Notes under the pieces: generated by a model
Told to the model about the DNA's origin: nothing
The model's input: the letters and a program-made list of their open reading frames with translations, nothing else
Databases searched by the model: none
Position numbers and translations under genes: made by a program
Assembly: GCF_022513635.1 (NCBI RefSeq)
Contig: NZ_JAKWBL010000004.1
Location: 62,001-126,000 of the forward strand
From: Paraniabella ginsengisoli
Lineage (GTDB): Bacteria; Bacteroidota; Bacteroidia; Chitinophagales; Chitinophagaceae
DNA length: 64,000 nucleotides
Direction of reading: 5' to 3'
Shown: positions 41,999 to 50,692 of the stretch, piece after piece
Numbering within the stretch: the first letter of the stretch is position 1
How the letters are laid out: each line of letters opens with the position of its first letter

Positions 41999-43631
41999 TT
42001 AAAAAATATTTACACCGACACTAAAACCCAGGTGCAGCGCATCTTTAGAGCCTTCTTTCAAAGGGATCATATTCTTATTAAGGCTTTTGTAATAATCATT
42101 GCTATGATTATGAACGGGCAACTGATATTGCAATCTCGGGCCAGCAAATAGCTGAACTTTTTTATGTAGTTGATAGACCAACAAAGGCTGTAATGATATG
42201 GTGCTATAATCAGTATCAAATTCTTTAGCTGAAGTAAAGTACAGATTTGACAACTCAGCAGCCATTTTTAATTTCCTTTTTAAAAACCATTCACTACCTA
42301 AACCATAACCAAAAAAATAATGTTGTCCAATGTCAGTATTTAGCGTTCCCACCTGTAGTATATTATACAACCGATAGCCGCCCGATTTATAACTCATACT
42401 CAATTGGCCATTCTCTTGTGTTGATACAGACAAGGAATGTTTGCCATTCCGGCTATAATTAAAAGGACCGATAGATACACCATTCATTGTGTCGGCGATA
42501 TTTATAAACCCCAATTGAAATCCGTTTATTTTTTGGGCTCTATTTACAAGGCCTGCTATTTGTGCTCCTTTAGAAACTATCTTAGAATTGTTCATAATGC
42601 CTGCAATTTGCAAACCATTAAAGATTCGATCTTGGTTATAGATGCCGCCAATTTGCAAGCCTTTGGTATTGCTTTTGTTAATGTTGACTAATCCGCCGAT
42701 TTGCAATCCGCTTACATTTCCGCCCACATCATTATACAAGCCAGCCACCTGCACGCCATCCATCGTTCCGCCAACAACATTAAATAACCCGCCAACCTGA
42801 ACCGAACGAACATGCTTTTTTACAATATTAAAAAGGCCTCCAATTTCTAAAGCATCAACTTGAGCGGCATATCCTCCAAACACATTAAAAGAAATCTTAT
42901 TTTCCTGTTGGCCTTTTAACGCATTTTTGGTTCCAATGCCCGGCCAAAAGCCAAGCTGAAACTTACGTTGATAAAAATAGTTTTTCAAATTAAGGCTACT
43001 GAACTTCTGTTTGGTACTAATTACGCTGCGCGCCAGCCAATGCTTTTCTACAGATCGGATTGTTACTGCTTGTTCGGTTGTAATATTAGGAGTAAGACCG
43101 ATTTTTATATTTGTATTGCTTTTACCAGATATTGTAAAGTTGGTGTCGTAATAGGAAACACGATTTACCAAAAGTGTGACAGCACTGTTTACAGGCACTT
43201 TAAGGGAAAAATGTCCTTGTTCGTTCGACATCGTACCCAATTTCAAAGTAGGTTCATACAGCGTTACATACTCAATAGGTTTTTGATCAGTATTATCAAA
43301 AAAATCACCTTGCACGGTAATATATTCCTGCTCCTTACGCCTGATAACAATTTTGTTGTTATTTACAATATAATAATAATCTCTGTCCAGAATCATATCC
43401 AACACTTCCTTCACCGTTTTTTCATCAGCGGTAAAAGATATTTTTTTTGATTTTTTATGAACTGATTATCGTAAGAAAAAAGAACCCAGCCTTCTTTTCT
43501 ATCTGCATCAAAGCGTCATACATAGTAACGTTTCTGAAGTCGACAGATATTTTTTGTTGCAACATATTGTTTTGCCCAAACACTAAATGACAGGCAATGG
43601 ACAACAAAATCAGGATGACATATTTTTTCAA
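41999..43631 (-). CDS. STN + carboxypeptidase-like + LA_2272 surface-repeat protein, two apparent frameshifts
   Basis: 544 residues from a TTG at 43631 after adding bases in 43476-43481 and 43441-43448. In order: signal peptide ending LVFGQ; STN domain (residues about 25-95; ISVDFRNVTMYDALMQIEKK, VKEVLDMILDRDYYYIV); carboxypeptidase-D regulatory-like beta domain (ITVQGDFFDNTDQKPIEY); then repeats VQVGGLFNVVGG, VQVAGLYNDVGG, LQIGGLVNINK, AQIAGLVN. A barrel-like C-terminus ends in phenylalanine (GVNIF). STN domains normally sit on TonB receptors and talk to FecR; here FecR is the upstream neighbour but no TonB barrel or plug is present. Confidence 0.75.
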
Positions 43632-43638
43632 CGAAGGC

Positions 43639-44586
43639 TTATTTAGTGATGATGTATTGGTTGTTTTTTTTACTCCATGATGCACCAATGGTAAGTGCAA
43701 TATTCTCAATGATTTGTTCGGATGTTTCAGAACCAATAAGATAAGTACTTGTTATTTTTTTACCGCTTAGTTCTGGTGTAGTCACAATATCAATGTTATA
43801 CAACTCTTCCATCATTTTGCCAATACTGTCGACACGAAGGTCTTTAACCCTAAGCAGCTGGGTTTTTAATACCTCATCAATATTGGTTTGCATATTAACG
43901 ACCTTAGTTGATTCGTTGTATTATCTTTTACGATTTTTTGCTGCGCCGTAGCTATTACAGATTGATTTTCAAATGTGGCCTTTACTTTTCCGCTATGTAC
44001 AAATACTGTATTGAACATCGCATTTTGTTGAATAGTAAAAGAAGTTCCAAGCACTTCTACATCTATATCTTTATTATGAATAATGAATGGTTTTTGTGGA
44101 TTTTTAGCAATATCAAAAAAGGCGTTGCCTTTTAATGTTACTGTTCTTTTTCCTTATTAAAATCGGCAGCTACTAAAAGTTCGGCATTGGAAAATAAAGT
44201 GATGTGGCTATTGTCAGGCAGCTCAAAACTTTCATGCTTTACCTGTGCTGTAAATTGAGTTGGTTTCGGTTGATTGATAAAAACAAACAGTACGATGATT
44301 GCAGCAATAGAGGCGGCAATGGCACTAAGTTTCCACCTGTTAGAAGACAACCGGTGTACCTTTTTTGTACTACGGTTTCTGATCCGAGTTGTTGCTGAAG
44401 TTTTTCCCAGGCGACTTGTTTATTTAGCTGGCTGTAATGGGAATCTGTTTTAGCATGTTCCCAAATAGCAATCGTATCCTATATATATTTTTTGTTTTCA
44501 GCATCAGCCTCAAGCCATTGCTCCACTTCTTTTTGCTCCGAAGCATTCAACGTCTGTTCATAAAAGGCTATCAATTTATGCTCCAT
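43639..44586 (-). CDS. FecR-family anti-sigma factor (three apparent frameshifts and one in-frame stop)
   Basis: 316 codons from ATG 44586 (MEHKLIAFYEQTL). A cytoplasmic anti-sigma part, one membrane helix (LSAIAASIAAIIVLFVF), the FecR domain (HITLFSNAELLVAADF, VEVLGTSFTI) and a C-terminal DUF4974 domain (IDEVLKTQLLRVKDL). Breaks lie at 44361-44366, 44147-44151 and near 43908. A TAG at 44479-44481 (after ENKKYI) is in frame on both sides, so it is a substitution or a true nonsense codon. Ends 8 bases before the STN protein start. Confidence 0.82.
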
Positions 44587-44590
44587 AATA

Positions 44591-45130
44591 TTATAAATTG
44601 ATGAGGTGAAGAATGAATAATGGCAACCAACTCACCAGGTATTCCGATAAGCCGCTGCGTAAAAACTTCAATGCTTTTGACATTTGATTTTCTACAGTTT
44701 TAACGGAAATGTCCAACGCTTCAGCTACTTCTTTATAACTAAACCCCGATTGCCTGCACAGGTAAAAAACCGCAGCGCACTTTTCGGGAAGCTGGTTAAC
44801 CAAATATTGTATTTTCTCATGTAATTCTTTTTGTTCTGTCTGATTATTATGATCGCTGGTGCTTCCAGCCATCATTGTTGTTTGGGCATAAGTTGCCTGT
44901 ACGCCTTTATGCTTTATATGATTGAGGCATTCATTTCTCACGGATGTGTACAGATAGGACTTGACCGTTTCCGGCTTGATCTTTTCTTTGCTTTGCCAAA
45001 GTTTTATAAAAATGTTTTGAAGAATATCGTCCACGTAGGTTTCCGCCTTCAGCATAGAGCAGGCGTAACCATATAACGCTTCATAATGAAGGTCAAAAAC
45101 ACTTTTGTATTGAACACTGTCCAAAGCCAT
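44591..45130 (-). CDS. ECF sigma factor (FecI-like)
   Basis: 179 residues, frame intact. Region 2 (HYEALYGYACSMLKAETYVDDILQNIFIKLW) and region 4 (LPEKCAAVFYLCRQSGFSYKEVAEALDIS) are clear. It directs transcription to the STN/surface-repeat genes or to others under control of the adjacent FecR. It lies 4 bases upstream of the FecR gene. Confidence 0.92.
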   Translation of the reverse strand: MALDSVQYKSVFDLHYEALYGYACSMLKAETYVDDILQNIFIKLWQSKEKIKPETVKSYLYTSVRNECLNHIKHKGVQATYAQTTMMAGSTSDHNNQTEQKELHEKIQYLVNQLPEKCAAVFYLCRQSGFSYKEVAEALDISVKTVENQMSKALKFLRSGLSEYLVSWLPLFILHLINL

Positions 45131-45139
45131 CTTATACTA

Positions 45140-45168
45140 CAAAAATAACATCACTACTTATAATACAA
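45140..45168 (-). promoter_or_regulatory. promoter of the ECF sigma gene
   Basis: On the minus strand TTG, 18 bases, TATTTTTG (45147-45140) fits the Bacteroidota housekeeping promoter. The start codon follows about 9 bases later, so the transcript would be nearly leaderless. Confidence 0.55.
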
Positions 45169-45224
45169 CCTGAATTGTTGTTACCCCTATGATCGAAGAA
45201 AAAATTGTTAAAAAATACTAGCGT

Positions 45225-45308
45225 TATGTACGATGTACAAAGTTCGGTGTACGTATCGTGCACGAGTTCCGATGGAAATTCGCACATCAAAACCTGCATA
45301 CCGTACAT
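45225..45308. repeat. GTACGATGTACAAAG..CCGTACATT dispersed repeat
   Basis: Two inverted GTACGATGTAC/CCGTACATT strings between the divergent sigma and RDD genes; related to 12055-12078 and 26072-26086. Confidence 0.45.
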
Positions 45309-45357
45309 TCTTTTTTGTATTTCGATCAAACTTGTTATTTTACAGCAAACATCACAC

Positions 45358-46181
45358 ATGCCGGTTGTTACCGTACCAACTAGTTTTAATATAAGCCTTG
45401 AATTTGATGCTCCGGGATTGGGCAAACGTATGGCATCGCTTTTTATCGATATGTTGGTGCAGTATCTCTATTTAACGCTCGTAAGCTATTTAATGAGCCA
45501 GATCACTTTTGGCATGTCTGGATTTAATAGTTGGGCGATTGGCCTTATATTGGTATCACCAGTCTTTCTATACCATATTATTATGGAAACGACTACCAAC
45601 GGACAAAGCATTGGAAAAAAATAATGAAACTGCGCGTAGTGAGCATTAACGGAGGCCGTGCGTCGTTAAGCCAGTTGCTTATTCGCTGGTTATTGCGCGT
45701 ATCTGATCTTTGGATTGTGATCCTGATTTTTATGCTGATGTCTATGAATGTTGGGGACGGCGGTGTTGAAACAGCGCTTGCATTTTTGTTTGGAATGGGC
45801 TTTTTGCTCACAGATATCATATTAGTTGCCAATTCGAAAAAAGCACAACGGGTTGGAGATATACTGGCACAAACTATTGTTATTAAAACATCGGTTAAGG
45901 AAAGTCTGGACAATACTGTTTTCCGTGAAGTGGAAGATGGCTACAAACCGGCCTTCCCCGAAGTGATGCGCATTAGCGATAAAGACCTCAACGTTATAAA
46001 AACACTACTAAGTAATAATAAAAGAGCTGGACACCAGGAAGATCTGGCGATTGCGGCGGCAAAAGTTAAAGGCTACTTGCAGATACAGACGGATATGTAC
46101 CCTGAAGATTTTTTAGAGAAATTATTGAAAGATTATAATTATTTGGCCTCACCCCAGCCCTCTCCAAAGGAGAGGGAGTAG
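45358..46181 (+). CDS. RDD-family membrane protein (one apparent frameshift)
   Basis: 274 residues from ATG 45358 after adding one A in 45615-45621. The RDD motif is in the first helix (PGLGKRMASLFIDMLVQYLY), and the second motif is GQSIGKKIMKLRVV. Three to four membrane helices. In many Bacteroidota an RDD gene sits divergently next to the SpoIIM/MoxR cluster; here about 7 kb separate them. The last 12 residues (LASPQPSPKERE) are encoded by a dispersed hairpin repeat. Confidence 0.85.
46147..46176. repeat. CTCACCCCAGCCCTCTCC hairpin repeat inside a gene end
   Basis: CCCTCTCC-AAA-GGAGAGGG. Read in frame it gives the ASPQPSPKERE tail of the RDD protein. Confidence 0.7.
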
Positions 46182-46301
46182 AATACGACAGAATATAAGC
46201 AACGCAGTCTGACGGTCTCCGTCTGACCAGTTTGTAGCAGAAGAATTACTCGTTTATCAGCCTGCGGCAGACACGTATAGGTTGCCACATGTACCACAGT
46301 T

Positions 46302-46330
46302 GAACCGAGCGTGGCAAGACTGATGCCACA
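46302..46330. repeat. GAGCGTGGCAAGACTGATGCC dispersed repeat
   Basis: Same family as 7998-8040, 34028-34050 and 59856-59910; a related CGCAATACTGATGCCATTTG string is near 49915. Confidence 0.5.
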
Positions 46331-46348
46331 TGCAGGAAGCCGGCAACA

Positions 46349-46794
46349 TTATCCTCCTAAGGCTGAACCAATTTGAGAAAGCGTAAAAAAGATTACAATA
46401 AAAATCATGATCATTCCGCCCACTTTGAAATATCCGGACAGGCTTTTTAGCGCAACAGCAAGTTTTTTATCATCGTTAGTGTTTATTGCTTTTTTGGCAA
46501 GCGATGAAAACCTGAACAAAAAATAAAAAATCAAAATGCTGATGGCCAAAGAAATTAATACAAAAAATACACGCCACCTGTTATCATCTGCTGCGCCTCT
46601 TCTTCATTAAAACCTTCTGCCACGGGCACATTCATTACTGGCAATGGTTTGGAAAAAGCTCCAATTGCTCCAACCAATGCAGCCGCAAGGAATACAATTG
46701 CTGCTATGCCCGCTACTTTTGCGGTAGCGTAAATATTTCTATATAGAGAAGACGGCATGTTGCTGCCGATTTCTTGTTGCGAAAACTGATCCAT
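46349..46794 (-). CDS. small membrane protein, DUF5362-like (one apparent frameshift)
   Basis: 148 residues from ATG 46794 after adding a base near 46560-46565. Four membrane helices: an N-terminal one (IYATAKVAGIAAIVFLAAAL), FFVLISLAISILIFYFLFR, and VGGMIMIFIVIFFTLSQIG. It ends with the same type of helix as its neighbour, so the two are probably distant paralogues. Function unknown. It starts two bases after the neighbour ends. Confidence 0.65.
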
Positions 46795-46796
46795 GT

Positions 46797-47227
46797 TTAT
46801 AACAAATTTGTAAGATTGCCTGCTAATTGCAAAATTCCTAAAACAAGCAGGGCAATAAAGAAATTTCTAAGATAAATGAAGGCCTGGGATAAGAGTACAT
46901 CACTTTTTGTTGCAAACCTTGCAACAAAAGCAACGATGATTTGTACAGATAATAAAGCACAAGGGCTGCCACGAAAAAGATGATGAAAAAGCCAACAACT
47001 ACAACAGGATAAGTAAAACCAACAGCACCTGGCATAGTAGCCGCAAATGCTTTGAGTTTCTGCTCTCCTTCGAGCAACATTGAAACCACAACATATGCGC
47101 CTAATCCAAAACCGATTACAGAAATAATCCGTGTCCACTTACTTACCTGTAATAAAGCCTCGGCTTCTTCTTTTGAAGGGCTATTATTGAAAATACTTTG
47201 CTCTTTTTCTTCTTCTTCCTGCATCAT
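46797..47227 (-). CDS. small membrane protein, paralogue of the neighbour (one apparent frameshift)
   Basis: 143 residues from ATG 47227 (MMQEEEEKEQSIF) after adding a base in 46904-46908. Acidic N-terminus and three helices (VIGFGLGAYVVVSMLL; PVVVVGFFIIFFVAALVLYY; NFFIALLVLGILQLAGN). Resembles the adjacent gene in helix order, consistent with a tandem duplication. Function unknown. Confidence 0.6.
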
Positions 47228-47416
47228 CCGGCAAAGATACTGTTATTGATTGTTGTGGCTTGGTATTAGCTGTTTTTATTGTAAAGAAGGGCGTGCATTA
47301 ATGCATTAGTAATCGTGACAATATAACTTCGCTATTTCTAAATACAAAACACATAGGCACATAGAATGTCATGCTAAAAAGGAGACATAAAAACACATTA
47401 TCGTTTTATCGCGTGG

Positions 47417-47450
47417 ACACTATGTTCCGCCTTCGGCGGATTCTATACAT
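47417..47450. repeat. CTATGTTCCGCC..GGCGG dispersed repeat
   Basis: CCGCC-TTC-GGCGG hairpin within CTATGTTCCGCCTTCGG text, flanked by ATAAATCTATGTGTCTCC strings. Relatives are at 58771-58800 and 63794-63826. Confidence 0.6.
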
Positions 47451-47553
47451 CCTTAAAAAGGAATAAATCTATGTGTCTCCTATGTTTGTTTTTATAAAAA
47501 TAGTTCTTTGAGATTTTGATTAAAGATACCAATAGATTTGAGTTTATAAAGTG

Positions 47554-47627
47554 AAAAAGGATGAGAGCGAATATGTACCTAAGCAACGTTAAGTATGCTC
47601 TCACATAGATATAGCCTCATCCTTTTT
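47554..47627 (+). ncRNA. candidate bridge RNA 5' region of the IS110 element
   Basis: A perfect 12-bp stem AAAAAGGATGAG (47554-47565) / CTCATCCTTTTT (47616-47627) encloses GAGAGC (47563-47568) / GCTCTC (47597-47602). It lies in the long leader before the transposase gene, where IS110 elements encode the bridge RNA that specifies target and donor. The two loops that would hold the guides are not resolved; they likely extend to about 47740. Confidence 0.5.
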
Positions 47628-47750
47628 TATCTCTTCGAGTTTGAACAGAATGTAAGGAACAGGGCAAAGCTTTGTATCCAGAATATCCAAGCAGGAGACA
47701 AAACGAAGGGGGATTTTTCACTTTACTTTTTTATTTTCAAAAGTATTGGT

Positions 47751-48803
47751 ATGAAACAAATTGTAAAACAGGTTTGCGGTATTGATGTAGCGCAGAAAGA
47801 ATTGGTAGTGGCATTTGGCCGTATGTACGATGATTTTAGCTCGCAAGTGTATGCCCACAAAACATTTGTGAACAATGTAAAAGGATTCGATTCTTTATTA
47901 AGCTGGGTAAAAAAGTTGTCAGAGGAAGTTATTGAAGTTCTATTTTTTATGGAAGCAACGGGTGTTTATCATGAAAAGCTTGCGTATCATCTTTATCTGA
48001 ATAATCAGCAAGTGAACATTGTGTTACCCAATAAAATCAGCAACTATGCCCGCTCATTAGAAGTCAAAACGGTTACGGACAAAACAGCCAGCGAAGCTAT
48101 TACACAGTTCGGATTAGAGCGAAAATCAGAGCCCTGGAGTCCTCCCGATCCTGTATTTAAGCAAATGCGGCAGTTGGTAAGGGAACGAGATCAGATAGTG
48201 CAGGCACGCACTGTAGCCAAGAATCAGCTTCATGCAGAACAGGCAGAAGCGATACCACTTAAAAATACCGTAAGCAGGCTAAAAAAGCAGATCACGTTTT
48301 TCGATAAACAAATAACAGAAGTGGTTCAAGAGATCAATGTATTGATAAAGTCAAATGAAAAAATAAAAGTTGCGGTTGATTTATTATGTTCCATTCCCGG
48401 AGTGGGGTTATTAACCGCTTCAACTGTGCTGGCAGAAACGAATGGTTTTGATTTGATAAAGAATAAAAAACAACTGACTAGTTATGCGGGCTTAGATGTA
48501 AAGGAAAAGCAATCGGGTACTTCGGTAAAAGGAAAACCCAAAATATCAAAAAGAGGCAACAAGTATTTGCGAAAATCTTTGCACATGCCGGCGTTGGGCG
48601 CAATAAGCCATGATGAAAGATTTAAAGCCATATTTGCAAGATTAGTAGCCAGGCACGGCATTAAAATGAAAGCTGTAGTAGCTATACAAAGAAAGCTGCT
48701 AGAACTAATGTACACGCTCTATAAAAAGCAAGAAAAATATGATAAAAACTATTTTAACAACAATACTGGAGAACATGATACAGAAGATGGAAAAAAGGAG
48801 TAG
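47751..48803 (+). CDS. IS110-family DEDD recombinase (transposase)
   Basis: 350 residues from ATG 47751; a longer upstream reading through the leader is not the real start. N-terminal DEDD domain with CGIDVAQKELVVAFGRM, EATGVYHEKLAYHL and VTDKTASEAI. C-terminal Tnp20 domain with SIPGVGLLTASTVLAETNGF, LTSYAGLD and KRGNKYLRKSLHMPALGA. The frame is intact, so the element may be active. Confidence 0.95.
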   Translation: MKQIVKQVCGIDVAQKELVVAFGRMYDDFSSQVYAHKTFVNNVKGFDSLLSWVKKLSEEVIEVLFFMEATGVYHEKLAYHLYLNNQQVNIVLPNKISNYARSLEVKTVTDKTASEAITQFGLERKSEPWSPPDPVFKQMRQLVRERDQIVQARTVAKNQLHAEQAEAIPLKNTVSRLKKQITFFDKQITEVVQEINVLIKSNEKIKVAVDLLCSIPGVGLLTASTVLAETNGFDLIKNKKQLTSYAGLDVKEKQSGTSVKGKPKISKRGNKYLRKSLHMPALGAISHDERFKAIFARLVARHGIKMKAVVAIQRKLLELMYTLYKKQEKYDKNYFNNNTGEHDTEDGKKE

Positions 48804-48903
48804 GAAGCAAATAAATATTGCTCCCTACACAGGCTGGCGCATAGCCGCCTAAAATTCGAAATTAATTAAAAAATCTTTGGTTTTTAACACAGAATCTATG
48901 TGG

Positions 48904-49887
48904 TTAAGTTATTTGTCCGTAGTTCCTTAGTGACAGTATATGAGGTGTGATTTCTTTTTCTTCCTGCAAATTGATCCAATGCATATTGGGCTGCCTTTTA
49001 AACCAGGTCATTTGTCTTTTGGCATAACGCCGGGTATTCTGCTTTATCTGTTCCTCCGCTTCATTGAGTGTTACATTACTATCCAGATACTCAAAAATTT
49101 CTTTGTAGCCTACCGTTTGTAAGGCATTAAGATGTCGGTGGGGCAACAGTTGCCTGGCCTCAGATTCCAGTCCGGACCGCATCATCATTTCAACTCGCGC
49201 GTTGATGCGTTCATTTAGAATGGGCCGGGGAAGTTCGAGCCCAACCTGTAAAATATTAAACGCCCTTGGATCTTTTGGCTTTTTTCTAAATGTCAAAATT
49301 GACTGGCCGCTAGCTAAGGCAACTTCCAGCGCGCGCATCATACGCTGCGGATTTTGCATTTCGCCTTCGGCTGAAAAAAGTGGATCGTGAAATTGTAACT
49401 GCTGTTGCAGCCAGTTCAATCCGTTTGCATTGTAATTATCAATAACATGTTGTCGTATCTTATCATCAACCGCAGGAATGACATCCAACCCTTCCACCAA
49501 AGCCTTTATATATAAACCGGTTCCGCCAGTAACAACAATTAAGTCATGTTCATTAAAAAGCTGCTTCAATAAATTAAGCGCATAAGCCTCATACCATGCC
49601 GCATTAATATCGTCATGTATTGAATGAGAAGCTATAAAATAATGAGGAACCTCGTTAAGTTCTTGTACGGAAGGCCGGGCAACACCGATATTTAATTCTT
49701 TATAACACTGGCGACTGTCTGCCGAAAGAATAACCGTTTTAAAATGACGGGCTACTTCAATTGCATGTGCCGTTTTACCTACAGCAGTTGGTCCTGCAAT
49801 TACAAGTAATGTTTTTTGATTTGAGATGGATAGTTTGTTGATGATTATGCGTTGTTTCTTTTTGGCTACGTTTATGTGCGTTGCCAT
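48904..49887 (-). CDS. miaA: tRNA dimethylallyltransferase
   Basis: 327 residues, frame intact. P-loop AGPTAVGKTAHA, the active-site ADSRQCYKELNIGVARP (normally DSMQVY), VVTGGTGLYIKAL and the C-terminal QNTRRYAKRQMTWFKR signature. It adds the isopentenyl group to A37 of tRNAs reading U-starting codons. An alternative start a few codons downstream is possible. Confidence 0.95.
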   Translation of the reverse strand: MATHINVAKKKQRIIINKLSISNQKTLLVIAGPTAVGKTAHAIEVARHFKTVILSADSRQCYKELNIGVARPSVQELNEVPHYFIASHSIHDDINAAWYEAYALNLLKQLFNEHDLIVVTGGTGLYIKALVEGLDVIPAVDDKIRQHVIDNYNANGLNWLQQQLQFHDPLFSAEGEMQNPQRMMRALEVALASGQSILTFRKKPKDPRAFNILQVGLELPRPILNERINARVEMMMRSGLESEARQLLPHRHLNALQTVGYKEIFEYLDSNVTLNEAEEQIKQNTRRYAKRQMTWFKRQPNMHWINLQEEKEITPHILSLRNYGQIT

Positions 49888-49956
49888 TTATTGTGCAGAT
49901 GACGCTGTGCGACGCAATACTGATGCCATTTGTTATACGCCGGGCTAATAAAAAAA

Positions 49957-50519
49957 TTAATCTTCGTCTTCCTGAAATTCGTCGGTCGATTCTTCAACAC
50001 CCAGATCTTCCCCTTCTTCATTTTTTTCATTGAAGCCTTCTGCACCGCGGGTCAGATCGTATTTTTCTTCAATATCGGCAAATTTATCGCCCAATAGCCC
50101 TTTTGTGCCGTATTGTTTAGGACCAATTCCTTCGCTGCGCACCATGGCGGGATATTCCTGGCGGCTATCCGCTTCTTTCGACACATTGATCAATTCTATC
50201 AAAAAGTTCCATTGCTTATGAAAATCGTAGGTATAGGTAAATTTTTGATTGGTATTTTTAACCTCCGAGCCAATGCTTGTCTGGCTCATGATCAAAGGGT
50301 CTACGCGGTACTTTTTATCGTATTTTTCTAACGAAATCTCACGTCCCTGTAACCAATTGTCGTTGCTGCGGTAAAAATAGCCTGATGTTTATTATCAAAC
50401 TCATAGGCTTTCAAAATGACTTCATGCAAATCTAAAAAAGTTTGTGTATGCTTTATCACCACATCGCGATAAATGCTGTCATCTTCCTCGAAATATATCC
50501 TGAATTTTAAAATTGCCAT
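49957..50519 (-). CDS. pRiA4b ORF-3-like / IS1096 passenger TnpR-family protein (one apparent frameshift)
   Basis: 187 residues from ATG 50519 after adding one base in the A5 run 50373-50377. The start MAILKFRIYFEEDDSIYRDV and the following DLHEVILKAYEFDN..FYRSNDNWLQGREISLEKYD match the Plasmid_pRiA4b_Orf3 domain; a glutamate-rich tail (EEGEDLGVEESTDEFQEDED) follows. Despite the family name, this is a common chromosomal gene in Bacteroidota and no transposase is linked to it. Function unknown. Confidence 0.72.
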
Positions 50520-50565
50520 GAAGCGAATTTACGGAAATGTGTGGAGATTGGAGGGTTTGTGACAG

Positions 50566-50640
50566 GACAAAAAAGAAGGCGACTTGCGCCGCCTTGAATG
50601 TTTTCACAACGGAATAATCCTTATTGTGAATTGCTTTCAG
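50566..50640 (-). ncRNA. tracrRNA
   Basis: Read on the minus strand: anti-repeat TGAAAGCAATTCACAA (complementary to 16 bases of the repeat; plus positions 50624-50639), then TAAGGATTATTCCGTTGTG, and a terminator hairpin AAGGCG..CGCCTT followed by TCTTTTTT (50569-50595). This is the order known for type II-C tracrRNAs. It lies in the gap before cas9 and is transcribed away from it. Confidence 0.9.
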
Positions 50641-50692
50641 ATATAAATATAAATAGATATTTTGTATTTTAGGACTTGAAAAACAATTTTTT

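Larger units (their letters stand above)
47505..48873 (+). mobile_element. IS110-family insertion sequence
   Basis: A 350-residue IS110 transposase with a 246-base noncoding left part and about 70 bases after the gene. TCTTTG occurs at both presumed ends (47505-47510 and 48874-48879), as expected for the core duplication of IS110 elements, which lack terminal inverted repeats. Bridging the element would rejoin AAAAATAGTTCTTTG with GTTTTTAACACAGAATC, which reads as continuous intergenic repeat text. The exact ends are inferred. Confidence 0.7.

Noticed and set aside
49957..50519. pRiA4b ORF-3-like gene as evidence of a plasmid or transposon
   Set aside because: The family name is historical; the gene is common on Bacteroidota chromosomes and no mobile-element ends flank it.
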